Shown: piece by piece, positions 9,034 to 16,190 of the stretch
Numbering within the stretch: the first letter of the stretch is position 1
Layout: the number at the start of each line of letters is the position of its first letter
From: Bin87 sp963692995
Lineage (GTDB): Bacteria > Chloroflexota > Dehalococcoidia > Lucifugimonadales > UBA3495
Assembly: GCA_963692995.1 (NCBI GenBank)
Contig: OY843611.1
Location: forward strand, 62,001 to 126,000
Direction: 5' to 3'
Length of the DNA stretch: 64,000 nucleotides
Position numbers and translations under genes: made by a program
The notes under the pieces: model-generated
The model's database searches: none
Told to the model about the DNA's origin: nothing
What the model saw: only the letters and a program-made list of their open reading frames with translations

Positions 9034-10491
9034 TCAATCCTGCTCCAGAAACTCCCGCACCTGCTGCATCAGCGGTTCCCGGTCGTAGTTAGCCAGCAGC
9101 AAGGCGGCGTTGCGCATCCAGTCGCCCTGGAAGTAGCGCTCGTACAGCACCTGCCGGCTGCCGAAAGCGCTGCACGCCGCGTCCCAGGCCAGGCGGAACA
9201 GGCGCACCCGCTCCCGGGCCGATGCCGTATCGGTGTCCAGGTAGGCGTCCAGCGCCTCCGCCAGCGGCCCGCCGAAGTCCTTTTCCGACGGCAGGGCCAT
9301 CAGGCTGCTGGAGCCGAGGAGCTGGATGATCTCGGCCATGCGCGGATACATCTTGATGAACAGGTTGCGGGCCACGTTCAGCGGCGCCCGGTCGGGCAGC
9401 ATTACGCCCCATTCGTCGATGGCTGCGTTGACCTCGGACTGGGTTAGCAGCGCCCGGGTTATCTCCAGGTTTTCCACCAGCTCGGCGATCAGCCCCTGCA
9501 CCTGCGGAATATCGCCGCTGCCCAGGGTTTTGACCATCAGGCTGGCGATGCCGGCGATGAACTCGCACTTGGCGACGTTCTTGGTGACCACCTGGTGGCC
9601 GGTATGCACGTACTGCCCGGTGGCATTGGACATGTTGTTGCACTTGTGCCGGTCGCCGTACATGAACACCCGCTCCCAGGGCACCAGCACGTCGTCGAAG
9701 AAGACGATGGCGTCCATCTCCTCGAATCGGGAACCCAGGGGATGATCGAAATGGGACTTGCCCAAGTCGAAGCTCTCCCGGCAGATGAACTTCAGGCCGT
9801 CGATCCCGCAGGGCACGGCGAAGGCGAAGGCGTACTTGTGGGCGTCTTCATCCCGGGCCAGCAGAGATGACCGGGTGGGATAGACCATGATCTCGTCGGA
9901 CAGTGGCCCCAGTGTCGCCAGGACCCGGGGCCCGCGAATGATCAGGCCGGCGTCGGTTTCCCGGACTACGTGCAGCGCCACGTCGGTGGTGTAGTCCAGG
10001 GACGTGGCCGACGGCGCCCGGTTGCGCTGGAGGTTCACCAGCGTGTGGGTCATGCAGATGTCGTTTTCCCGGGCGTATTCGTAGTAGTTGATGACGTTCT
10101 GCTTGAACTCGGGCCGGTGCTCTCCGAAGAAATCACCGGCGGCGGCCATGGCCATAATAGTGATGTTGAGGAAGTCGGGCGTCCGGCCCATCATGCCGTA
10201 GCTGGCGTGGGCCCAGCGGGACATCATCTCCCGCCGCCGCACCAGATCCTCCGAGGACTTGGGGATGATGAAGGACCGGCCCACCGGGTCGCCGGTGGCG
10301 GGCGAGGTATAGGTCATCTTGCCGCCGAGTTCGGCATCGCGCTGCATATCGTAGAGCCCGGCGATGGAACGGGCCCCGTTGGCCAGGCCGGGAAACTCCG
10401 TAACATCGGCAATGCGCTGGCCGTCCAGCCAGACTTCGCGCGGCTGTTCTTGCAGGCCGGCCAGATACTCGGCCCCGGTTCTTGCGGGCAT
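9034..10491 (-). CDS. 4-hydroxyphenylacetate 3-hydroxylase (HpaB) family monooxygenase
   Basis: This is a flavin-dependent oxygenase component of the HpaB/PvcC/acyl-CoA-dehydrogenase-fold family, 485 aa. Family hallmarks include the N-terminal RTGAEYLAGL, FLNITIMAMAA, THTLVNLQRNRA, the FAVPCGIDGLKFICRES segment and VPWERVFMYGD. ATG 10491 has AAGGGG six bases upstream and begins MPARTGAEYL; a longer frame to 10533 runs into a repeat. Such enzymes ortho-hydroxylate phenols with FADH2 supplied by a separate reductase, and none is adjacent. Related proteins also include 4-hydroxybutyryl-CoA dehydratase, but its cluster-binding Cys/His pattern is not evident. Confidence 0.88.
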   Translation of the reverse strand: MPARTGAEYLAGLQEQPREVWLDGQRIADVTEFPGLANGARSIAGLYDMQRDAELGGKMTYTSPATGDPVGRSFIIPKSSEDLVRRREMMSRWAHASYGMMGRTPDFLNITIMAMAAAGDFFGEHRPEFKQNVINYYEYARENDICMTHTLVNLQRNRAPSATSLDYTTDVALHVVRETDAGLIIRGPRVLATLGPLSDEIMVYPTRSSLLARDEDAHKYAFAFAVPCGIDGLKFICRESFDLGKSHFDHPLGSRFEEMDAIVFFDDVLVPWERVFMYGDRHKCNNMSNATGQYVHTGHQVVTKNVAKCEFIAGIASLMVKTLGSGDIPQVQGLIAELVENLEITRALLTQSEVNAAIDEWGVMLPDRAPLNVARNLFIKMYPRMAEIIQLLGSSSLMALPSEKDFGGPLAEALDAYLDTDTASARERVRLFRLAWDAACSAFGSRQVLYERYFQGDWMRNAALLLANYDREPLMQQVREFLEQD

Positions 10492-10518
10492 GGCGAACCC
10501 CTTTGTGCGTGCCGAACC

Positions 10519-10583
10519 GTCATTCCGGCGCAAGCCGGAATCCGGCCAGGTGTCCCGGACTCCGGCCGGCGCCGGAGCGACGG
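10519..10583 (+). repeat. REP-like paired palindromes (GTCATTCCGGCGCAAGCCGG type)
   Basis: A hairpin GTCATTCCGGCGCAAGCCGG-AATCC is followed 15 bp later by GGACTCCGGCCGGCGCCGGAGCGACGG. Together they form a small element with inverted ends between two leftward genes. Relatives are at 56426-56521 and 63675-63701. Confidence 0.75.
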
Positions 10584-10613
10584 ACTAATGGCATCAAGTT
10601 GCATTCAACAGTA

Positions 10614-11498
10614 TCAGGTTCCCAAATACCGTTTCAGCCAGTTCATAGCGTGGATGTTGAAGTCGGTGCAGGGACTGTGGGCCAGGTCGGGATAGACCAG
10701 CAGAGACTTGTGCGCCCGGATGCGGTCGAACACCGGCCTGATGGTGTCGTAGGGGCAGGTGGTGTCGGCCATGCCGATGTTGACCAAGATGGGGCACCGG
10801 ATGGCGTCGGCCAGGGTGAGGGTGTCGAAGTAGCGCAGGGTATCCAGCATGGCCGGCCGCTCTTCGGGATGTTCCTGCGCGTAGTTGCGCAGCTCGTGGT
10901 AGGGCCGGGTGTCGATATCGATGGCCACCGGATAGTTGCACATGAAAGGTTCTTCCGCCACCGCAGCGGCCAGGCGGTGGTCCAGCGCCGCGGTGGACAG
11001 GGTGAACCCGCCGCCCTGGCTGCGGCTCCACATCCCGATGCGAGCCGCGTCCACCTCGTCCCTTTCGGCGAGGAAGTCAACGCCGCGCACACAGTCCATG
11101 TAGCCGGCCCGGTAGTAGTAGTTGTCCCGGTCGGTGACGTGGTAGGTCAGCTTGTTGGCGCCTTGCGGAAGGTCCCACTCCGGGATGCTTTCGCCCTGGG
11201 CGCGCGGGAACAGCGTCAGCACGGCGAACCCGTGCATCACCACGTGGTAGGGAATGTCCTTGCCGCCGCCGTAGCCGGGCGCCGCCAGCAGGGCCGGGAA
11301 CCGTCCCGACGCCGGCGTATCCCGGGGCGCGGTGTAGAAGCCCCGCAGCCGCTGGCCGCCGTAGCTGCGCAGGCTCACGTTCCAGGTTGCGTACTCCCGG
11401 CCGCTGCGCTCCGGGCACTCGGTCAGCGCGGCATCCACCGGCGTTTCGTTCAGAATGGCGCGGGTGCCATTCCAAAAATCGGCAACTGCCTGGTCCAT
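10614..11498 (-). CDS. Acetyl xylan esterase / cephalosporin-C deacetylase family hydrolase
   Basis: This is an alpha/beta hydrolase of the AXE1 family, 294 aa, with no signal peptide. The nucleophile is Ser160 in WSRSQGGG, where Ser replaces the first Gly of the usual G-x-S-x-G. The acid lies around NIGMADTTCP and the catalytic His in PDLAHSP. YRAGYMDCVRGVDFL, conserved in the family, precedes the nucleophile. Two paralogues lie at 30771 (nucleophile lost) and 31849 (canonical GHSQGG). The natural substrate is unknown; carbohydrate acetyl esters are one possibility. The gap from the HpaB gene contains only repeats. Confidence 0.85.
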   Translation of the reverse strand: MDQAVADFWNGTRAILNETPVDAALTECPERSGREYATWNVSLRSYGGQRLRGFYTAPRDTPASGRFPALLAAPGYGGGKDIPYHVVMHGFAVLTLFPRAQGESIPEWDLPQGANKLTYHVTDRDNYYYRAGYMDCVRGVDFLAERDEVDAARIGMWSRSQGGGFTLSTAALDHRLAAAVAEEPFMCNYPVAIDIDTRPYHELRNYAQEHPEERPAMLDTLRYFDTLTLADAIRCPILVNIGMADTTCPYDTIRPVFDRIRAHKSLLVYPDLAHSPCTDFNIHAMNWLKRYLGT

Positions 11499-11536
11499 TT
11501 GCGGCCTCCCCTAGTTGCGTTTCGTGATTTCAATAG

Positions 11537-12790
11537 TTACGTTTCGGCATCCCAAATGTTATCACGGTCGCCATCATCGGGCGGCGTTGCCGGCGCTATG
11601 AACTCGTAGCCATAGTCAGCAACCAGGAAGGGAGTGTAGTCATTAACCAGCCGAATTAGCCGGTCATCGACATTGGAGGGGTTCTTCTGGAAATCGGCTA
11701 TGGAAGCAACGTATTCCGCCAGACGGGGCGCAAAAGCGTCGTAGCCGTCCAGTCCCAGCCTTTCATAAATCAGGCGGATTTGCCCCATCTTGTCCTGCTC
11801 CAGCTCTTCGTACCGAATTTCAACCAGCCGTCCCTCCGGTATTAATGCTTTCTGTTCCAGGTAAGCTTCCGCCATCCGCCGGTAGATTTTCACCTGTCGC
11901 AGCAGCAGTTCGTCAAAGTCGATGCTTTGCAGCGCGTGCCAGCCGTTCATCAGGCGCAGCAGGCGGACGTAGGAGCGCAGCGTATCGTAGGGATTGCGCT
12001 GAATGTACACGAACCGGGCATCGGGGAACATCTCCAGCAGCGCGCCGATCCGGCTGGTGTTGGAGGGCGATTTCAGCAGCAGCGGCTTGCCGCCCATATA
12101 GAAGCTGGCGGCTTTAAGCAGCTTCAAGTATTCCTCGCGCCAGCGCTGCCGGTCCCGGGCGCTGAGCCGTCGATCCGGGAAAAGGTAGTCCAGCGCCGCG
12201 TCGGCAGTGCGTGGAAAGTGGAGGGAAATGTAGGGGCTGAGGCCGCTGGTGCACATCAGCGCGATTTCCTCTTCCTGGGGCATTGCGAGATCTACGGGAA
12301 TATTGTCAACGCCCCGATCCGGCGGCAGTTGCGACGCGATCATCCGCCGGATCCGGTTTTGGCCGGCCAGGAACAGGTCCGGCACTGCCGCCTGGTAGGT
12401 GCTTACGAAACCCCATTGCGGGTCCACCGCCAGCAGGTTGTGCAGCAAGGTCGTGCCGGAACGCCAGAAGCCCAGCAAAAACAGCGGTTCCGGGTGCAGT
12501 TCCGTGCGGCGAATGCGTCCCCCGTAGGCCAGGCTTTGCCACAAGCGCAGCGGCGCGAAGGCGGCGTTAGCGGTCAGCGTCCCCAGATACCGGGGGATAA
12601 AGCGCCGCTCCACACCGTAGCGCAAGCCTAGCCGCAGCGCCAGCGTGAACCGTCCCGTCGCCAGAAAGCTCTGGAACCCGGAGGCGAAAGACGCGGTAGA
12701 GTCTAGCGTCCGCGGATTGTAACCGCCCCGGGTCAGCCGGTTCGGGCTCCGCGGTTGCCGCTCATTTCCAGTCAGTCGGCGGCTGGCCAT
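11537..12790 (-). CDS. Sulfotransferase family protein
   Basis: This is a PAPS-dependent sulfotransferase of the Sulfotransfer_3 type, 417 aa. The 5'-phosphosulfate loop reads FLLGFWRSGTTLLHNLL, and the 3'-phosphate site is the RNPYDTLRSY segment preceded by RFVYIQ. The N-terminal 60 residues are basic and low in similarity. The start at 12790 has GGGAG nine bases upstream and overlaps the end of the APS kinase gene by 19 bp, so the two are translationally coupled. The kinase supplies the sulfate donor. The acceptor (glycan, lipid or protein) cannot be told from sequence. Confidence 0.88.
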   Translation of the reverse strand: MASRRLTGNERQPRSPNRLTRGGYNPRTLDSTASFASGFQSFLATGRFTLALRLGLRYGVERRFIPRYLGTLTANAAFAPLRLWQSLAYGGRIRRTELHPEPLFLLGFWRSGTTLLHNLLAVDPQWGFVSTYQAAVPDLFLAGQNRIRRMIASQLPPDRGVDNIPVDLAMPQEEEIALMCTSGLSPYISLHFPRTADAALDYLFPDRRLSARDRQRWREEYLKLLKAASFYMGGKPLLLKSPSNTSRIGALLEMFPDARFVYIQRNPYDTLRSYVRLLRLMNGWHALQSIDFDELLLRQVKIYRRMAEAYLEQKALIPEGRLVEIRYEELEQDKMGQIRLIYERLGLDGYDAFAPRLAEYVASIADFQKNPSNVDDRLIRLVNDYTPFLVADYGYEFIAPATPPDDGDRDNIWDAET

Positions 12791-13407
12791 TTCAGCAACT
12801 CCCGGCGATGCAGGCACGTCAGCAGTTCTGCGCCGCATTGGGCAACGGTGCGGCCGGCGGTTTCGATGGTCACTTCCGCGCCGGTGGGCCTTTCGTATGG
12901 CGAATCAATGCCGGTGAAATCCCTGATTTCGCCCAAACGGGCGCGACGGTACAGCCCCTTGGTGTCCCGTTCCTCGCACAATGCCAGCGGCGTGTCAACA
13001 AATACTTCCACGAATTTGTCCGGGCCGACCAGCGAGCGGGCGAATTCCCGCTCGGACCGGAAGGGCGAGATGCACGCCACCATTGTAATGAGCCCCGCAT
13101 CGTACAGCAGGCTGGCGACGTGGGCCAGGCGGCGCACGTTTTCCCGCCGGTCTGCGATGCCGAACCCCAAATCGTCGTTCAGGCCGTGGCGCAGATTGTC
13201 GCCGTCCAGGACGTAGGTTAGCCGCCCCGCATCATGGAGCCGGCGGGACAGCCAGCCGGACAATGCGCTCTTGCCGGCGCCGGATAGCCCGGTGAACCAC
13301 AGTACAAAAGGCTGCTGACGGAGCAAAACGGCGCGCTCGGACGGCGCTACGGCAACCGCCGGCCGTAGCGCTCCCGCAGGCGTATGTTTCCGGTTCTCTG
13401 CCACCAC
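12772..13407 (-). CDS. cysC: Adenylylsulfate (APS) kinase
   Basis: This enzyme phosphorylates APS to PAPS, using ATP, in the cytoplasm. It is 211 aa and full length for CysC. The P-loop is GLSGAGKSALSGWL near residues 40-52. It is followed by the APS-binding DGDNLRHGLNDDLGF, RRENVRRLAHVA, ISPFRSERE and the FVEVFVDTPLALCEERDTKGLY segment. The start is GTG 13407 (GTG 13404 is equally possible) after GGGGAG. No sulfate adenylyltransferase is adjacent. The direct overlap with a sulfotransferase suggests the PAPS is made for sulfation rather than assimilation. Confidence 0.94.
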   Translation of the reverse strand: MVAENRKHTPAGALRPAVAVAPSERAVLLRQQPFVLWFTGLSGAGKSALSGWLSRRLHDAGRLTYVLDGDNLRHGLNDDLGFGIADRRENVRRLAHVASLLYDAGLITMVACISPFRSEREFARSLVGPDKFVEVFVDTPLALCEERDTKGLYRRARLGEIRDFTGIDSPYERPTGAEVTIETAGRTVAQCGAELLTCLHRRELLKWPAAD

Positions 13408-13482
13408 GTCTCCCCGCAGTTCGGGCCGCGGTAAAAATCGGCGGTCATTATAACGCAGGCGGCAGCGCCGACAAACGCCCCC

Positions 13483-13514
13483 GTAGCCTTCACTCCGGCC
13501 GGAGTGAAGGCTAC
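13483..13514. repeat. Perfect 32-bp palindrome
   Basis: GTAGCCTTCACTCCGG is followed at once by its exact reverse complement, with no loop. It lies 76 bp upstream of the cysC start, in the right place to be an operator for the leftward cysC-sulfotransferase pair, and it does not match the REP families of this window. A repeat remnant is the alternative. Confidence 0.8.
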
Positions 13515-13630
13515 CTGCCGCGAAGTGGGTGCGTGTGAGGACGGAGGAAATTGCGAACCGAACTGCCGGAATGACCGCGATACTGCGAGACTAGTAATCT
13601 TTAGCAACCTGAATTACGCAGTTACTACAA

Positions 13631-13668
13631 AAGGGCCGCGAGATGCACATCGCCGCCCTTTTTATTAT
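13631..13668. terminator. Bidirectional terminator-like hairpin
   Basis: AAGGGC pairs with GCCCTT around an imperfect inner stem (CGCGAGATG / CATCGCCG). It is followed by TTTTATT on the plus strand and TTTTG on the minus strand. No annotated gene ends here, so it may close an unrecognised short RNA starting near 13540. I see no other feature in 13515-13758. Confidence 0.5.
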
Positions 13669-13758
13669 GCGGAAGATGCAATTGCTGACACTTTCCGGTC
13701 ACAAGCCTCATACATATTTGGTACACTCACGGCAAGAATCAAAGTAAGGAGTCCTGTC

Positions 13759-13947
13759 ATGCTCCGTCTCAGGTTTGTGTCCCCCAATGACCCGCCGGAA
13801 CAGGCGCGAGATCGCCCCAAGGCAAAGCGACTTCCCGGGTTCCGCACCAAAGCCCAGCGGGTGCGCGACCGTTTCCGAATACCATCTCCGATGATGTATT
13901 ACCGGGACCCGTTGTGGCCCAAGCCGAATCCCAAACGCAGCAAGTAG
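13759..13947 (+). CDS. Small basic hypothetical protein, 62 aa
   Basis: ATG 13759 has a strong Shine-Dalgarno (AAGGAG, seven bases before). The product starts MLRLRFVSPNDPPEQ, is rich in Arg, Lys and Pro, and ends PKPNPKRSK. It lacks a signal peptide, membrane segment or cysteines. The frame is open upstream to 13504 but without a start signal. The clear ribosome site and gap placement favour a real gene. The family is not recognised; a basic protein of this size could bind nucleic acid or the ribosome, but nothing shows it. Confidence 0.5.
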   Translation: MLRLRFVSPNDPPEQARDRPKAKRLPGFRTKAQRVRDRFRIPSPMMYYRDPLWPKPNPKRSK

Positions 13948-14036
13948 TCACATTGGGGAAGGCTTCGGTTTCTCGGCTGCCGGAGCCTTGATCGCCGCAA
14001 ACACGGCTTCCCGCATTGCATCAAGGAGCAAAAGCC

Positions 14037-14651
14037 ATGATCAAATCAATGAGATACGCTTCTTTGCTGACGCTGATCGCCGTTGCCCTGGCGGTCAGCG
14101 TCGCCGCTACCCCGGCCTCTTTGCCTCAACCGGCGCCGCCAACGGTCAATGCCACCGGCAATGCCGGCGAACTGGCCGCAAGTTGGGAATCGGTCGCCGG
14201 AGCCGGATTCTACACCGTAGGCTGGGTTAACCGGGAAGAAGTCAACGACTTCAAAGCCGCCGGCCGCGACTGGCTGGACGCCTTTCACTTCGCCACGATA
14301 CCGGCGGAGTACACCACCTACACCATCCGCAGTCTCCAACCCGGCTCAGATTACTACGTCATCGTCGGAGTGCAAGACCAACGATTCGGAGGCGAATCGC
14401 CAACGTGGTCGTCATGGAGCGACCCAATTACTCCCGCACCCCGACAAAACGACATCAAGGTATGCCCTGATGTCGAGGAGATTGAGCGGAAGATTCAACA
14501 GGCGTGGAATGAAGGATATATCATCGGGACCGCCAGCTGCGGACCACCAGCCCTTCTCCCTGCCCCTGCTCCACACGGCGGGTACGATCCCTACGGCGGG
14601 TATGACCCCTACGTCGGATGTGATCCCTACGGGTATAACTGCGGCTTTTAA
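14037..14651 (+). CDS. Secreted fibronectin type III domain protein
   Basis: The product is 204 aa. Residues 1-24 form a signal peptide (MIKSMRYASLLTLIAVALAV then SVAATPA). One Fn3 domain spans about 33-120, with the typical LAASWESVAGAGFYTVGWV and TYTIRSLQPGSDYYVIVGVQD strands. A Cys-containing helix follows, and the C-terminus carries GGYDPYGGYDPYVGCDPYGYN, three Tyr-Asp-Pro-Tyr units. AAGGAG lies eight bases before ATG 14037. It is likely a secreted or surface adhesion-type protein; the ligand is unknown. It is monocistronic, with a terminator 23 bp after the stop. Confidence 0.8.
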   Translation: MIKSMRYASLLTLIAVALAVSVAATPASLPQPAPPTVNATGNAGELAASWESVAGAGFYTVGWVNREEVNDFKAAGRDWLDAFHFATIPAEYTTYTIRSLQPGSDYYVIVGVQDQRFGGESPTWSSWSDPITPAPRQNDIKVCPDVEEIERKIQQAWNEGYIIGTASCGPPALLPAPAPHGGYDPYGGYDPYVGCDPYGYNCGF

Positions 14652-14673
14652 ACAGATTCCCCACTGATATACC

Positions 14674-14722
14674 AGCCGCCTCCTTGGCCTAAACAGGTTA
14701 CCGAGGCGGCTTTCCATTGCTT
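14674..14722 (+). terminator. Terminator after the Fn3 gene
   Basis: The stem AGCCGCCTC / GAGGCGGCT (9 bp) encloses a 20-nt loop and is followed by TTCCATTGCTTTT. The loop is long, but its position directly after the stop codon supports a terminator. Confidence 0.6.
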
Positions 14723-14874
14723 TTGATGAGACGGTTTCCGCCACTATAGTGAACGAAAGCCGCAACCACTACGCGGCCAACCGAGTTTCGCAATTTCCTC
14801 GAGGATGCGATTCGCGTTGCGCCTCGGCGTAAAGGGTGTTAGGCTGGTACGCACAATAGAATAGTAGCCAAAAG

Positions 14875-15046
14875 CGCTTGAGACAGCGGGTACCCACCGG
14901 GAATAATGACGGCCAGCCGCCGCCCGCCGAAGCGAAACCCGCCGGATGCTTCCGGTGGCAGAAAGGTTAATTGACGCCGGCGTTCATTCGGCCGGATTAT
15001 GTCACATTGCCCGCGCTCTTTGTCTCGAGTCGCGGGTAGTTTTTTT
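14875..15046 (+). promoter_or_regulatory. Ribosomal protein L10 leader with attenuator
   Basis: The untranslated region before rplJ has the L10-leader marks: GAGACAGCGGGTA near 14880, CCCGCCGAAGC near 14924, and a following GCCGGATGC-TTCCGGTGGC stem. It ends with a terminator hairpin CCCGCGCTC / GAG-T-CGCGGG (15010-15036) and a seven-base T-run (15040-15046) before the rplJ start. By analogy, free L10 or L10-L12 complex would bind the kink-turn and favour termination. A TAGAAT at 14857 could be its -10 box, without a good -35. Confidence 0.75.
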
Positions 15047-15073
15047 GCCTATTGGCAGCCCAGGAGTGAAACC

Positions 15074-15613
15074 TTGCCAACTCAGGAAAAAGTGAGCCGG
15101 GTAGCCGAGCTGAAGGACAAGCTGGAACGCAGTTCCATCATCGTCTCCACCGGTTATGCCGGCATGAGCGCCAACCAGATGGTGGACCTGCGCCGGCGGA
15201 TGCGGGAAAGCGGCGTTGAGTTCGTCGTCATCAAGAACAATCTGCTCAACCGAGCCGCCGATGCTGCCGAGGTGCCGCAGCTCAAGGACATCATCAGCGG
15301 TCAGACGGCCATTGCAGTGGGTTACGACGACGCGGCGATCATCGCCAAGGCGGTGAATGCCGCGGCCAACGCCAGCGCCGGCGTGCTGTCCATTCACGGC
15401 GCCGTGATCGGTCAAGGCGGCGCGATGCAGCCCGACGAGGTGTCGCGTCTCGCCGCGCTGCCGCCGCGACCGGCGCTGGTGGCGCAGCTGTTGGGCAACA
15501 TGCAGTCGCCCCTGTACGGCCTGCTCAGCGTGCTCAACGGCTCCATCCGCAGCCTGGCCTACGTATTGCAGGCCCGAATGGACCAATTGCAGCCGGCTGA
15601 AGCAGCAGAGTAG
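15074..15613 (+). CDS. rplJ: 50S ribosomal protein L10
   Basis: L10 is the stalk base protein that binds 23S rRNA and anchors L7/L12 dimers. It is 179 aa from TTG 15074, which has AGGAG seven bases upstream and gives the normal N-terminus (LPTQEKVSRVAELKDKL). An upstream in-frame ATG at 14999 would lie inside the leader and before its terminator, so it is rejected. Family features are IIVSTGYAGMSANQMVDLRR, FVVIKNNLLNRA, and the C-terminal helix that holds L12 (LLSVLNGSIRSLAYVLQARM). rplL follows after 79 bp. No rplK, rplA or rpoB is attached here. Confidence 0.96.
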   Translation: MPTQEKVSRVAELKDKLERSSIIVSTGYAGMSANQMVDLRRRMRESGVEFVVIKNNLLNRAADAAEVPQLKDIISGQTAIAVGYDDAAIIAKAVNAAANASAGVLSIHGAVIGQGGAMQPDEVSRLAALPPRPALVAQLLGNMQSPLYGLLSVLNGSIRSLAYVLQARMDQLQPAEAAE

Positions 15614-15692
15614 CGGCAACCCCCGTGGTTGCCCTGGCGATCAACCAACGAAACCGAAACGGCAACTTCCGCAACCAACAGGAGGCTTAACC

Positions 15693-16082
15693 ATGGCAGT
15701 GAATCAGGAAGTACTGGAAGCGATCAAGGGCATGAGCGTGATGGACCTGGCCGACCTGGTCAAGGCTATTGAGGAAGAGTTTGGCATCTCCGCCGCCATG
15801 CCCATGGCGGTTGCCGCTCCGGCGGGCGGCGTGGTCACCGACGATGCCCCGTCCGCGGACGCCGAGGAGCAGACCGAGTTCACCATCACCCTGGCCGACT
15901 TCGGCGCCAACAAGATCAACGTCATCAAGGCCGTGCGCGAGGTTACCGACCTGGGCCTGCGCGAGGCCAAGGAACTGGTGGAATCGGCCCCGACCCGCGT
16001 CCGCGAGGGCGTGAACAAGGAAGACGCCGACACCATCAAGGGCAAGCTGGAAGAGGCCGGCGCGACCGTGCAGGTTGCATAG
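15693..16082 (+). CDS. rplL: 50S ribosomal protein L7/L12
   Basis: This is the flexible stalk protein that recruits translational GTPases. It is 129 aa: an N-terminal dimerisation domain (MSVMDLADLVKAIEEEFGI), an acidic Ala/Pro/Gly hinge around residues 35-60, and a C-terminal domain with EFTITLADFGANKINVIKAVRE and DLGLREAKELVES. AGGAGG precedes ATG 15693 by nine bases. It is the last gene of the rplJL operon and ends at a strong hairpin. Confidence 0.97.
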   Translation: MAVNQEVLEAIKGMSVMDLADLVKAIEEEFGISAAMPMAVAAPAGGVVTDDAPSADAEEQTEFTITLADFGANKINVIKAVREVTDLGLREAKELVESAPTRVREGVNKEDADTIKGKLEEAGATVQVA

Positions 16083-16108
16083 TCGCCACCGGACGACCGG
16101 AGCCATCA

Positions 16109-16146
16109 CGTCGGGGCGGGGTTCAAACCCGCCCCGACGCATTTTG
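16109..16146 (+). terminator. Terminator after rplL
   Basis: A 12-bp perfect stem (CGTCGGGGCGGG / CCCGCCCCGACG) with a GTTCAAA loop is followed by CATTTTGC, 27 bp after the stop. Confidence 0.85.
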
Positions 16147-16190
16147 CGTAGTGTACAATGCCGCCAGTTTGAGCGGGAGGTTTTCCGCGT

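Noticed and set aside
10614..11498. Loss of the nucleophile in the esterase at 10614
   Set aside because: The elbow is SRSQGG rather than GxSxG, but the central Ser is present, so it is probably active.
12790..12838. Longer start of the sulfotransferase inside cysC
   Set aside because: ATG 12790 has the ribosome site; the extra 16 residues are low complexity and would deepen the overlap.
14999..15073. Upstream ATG for rplJ
   Set aside because: It lies before the leader's terminator and adds 25 residues not found in L10; the TTG at 15074 has a proper ribosome site.
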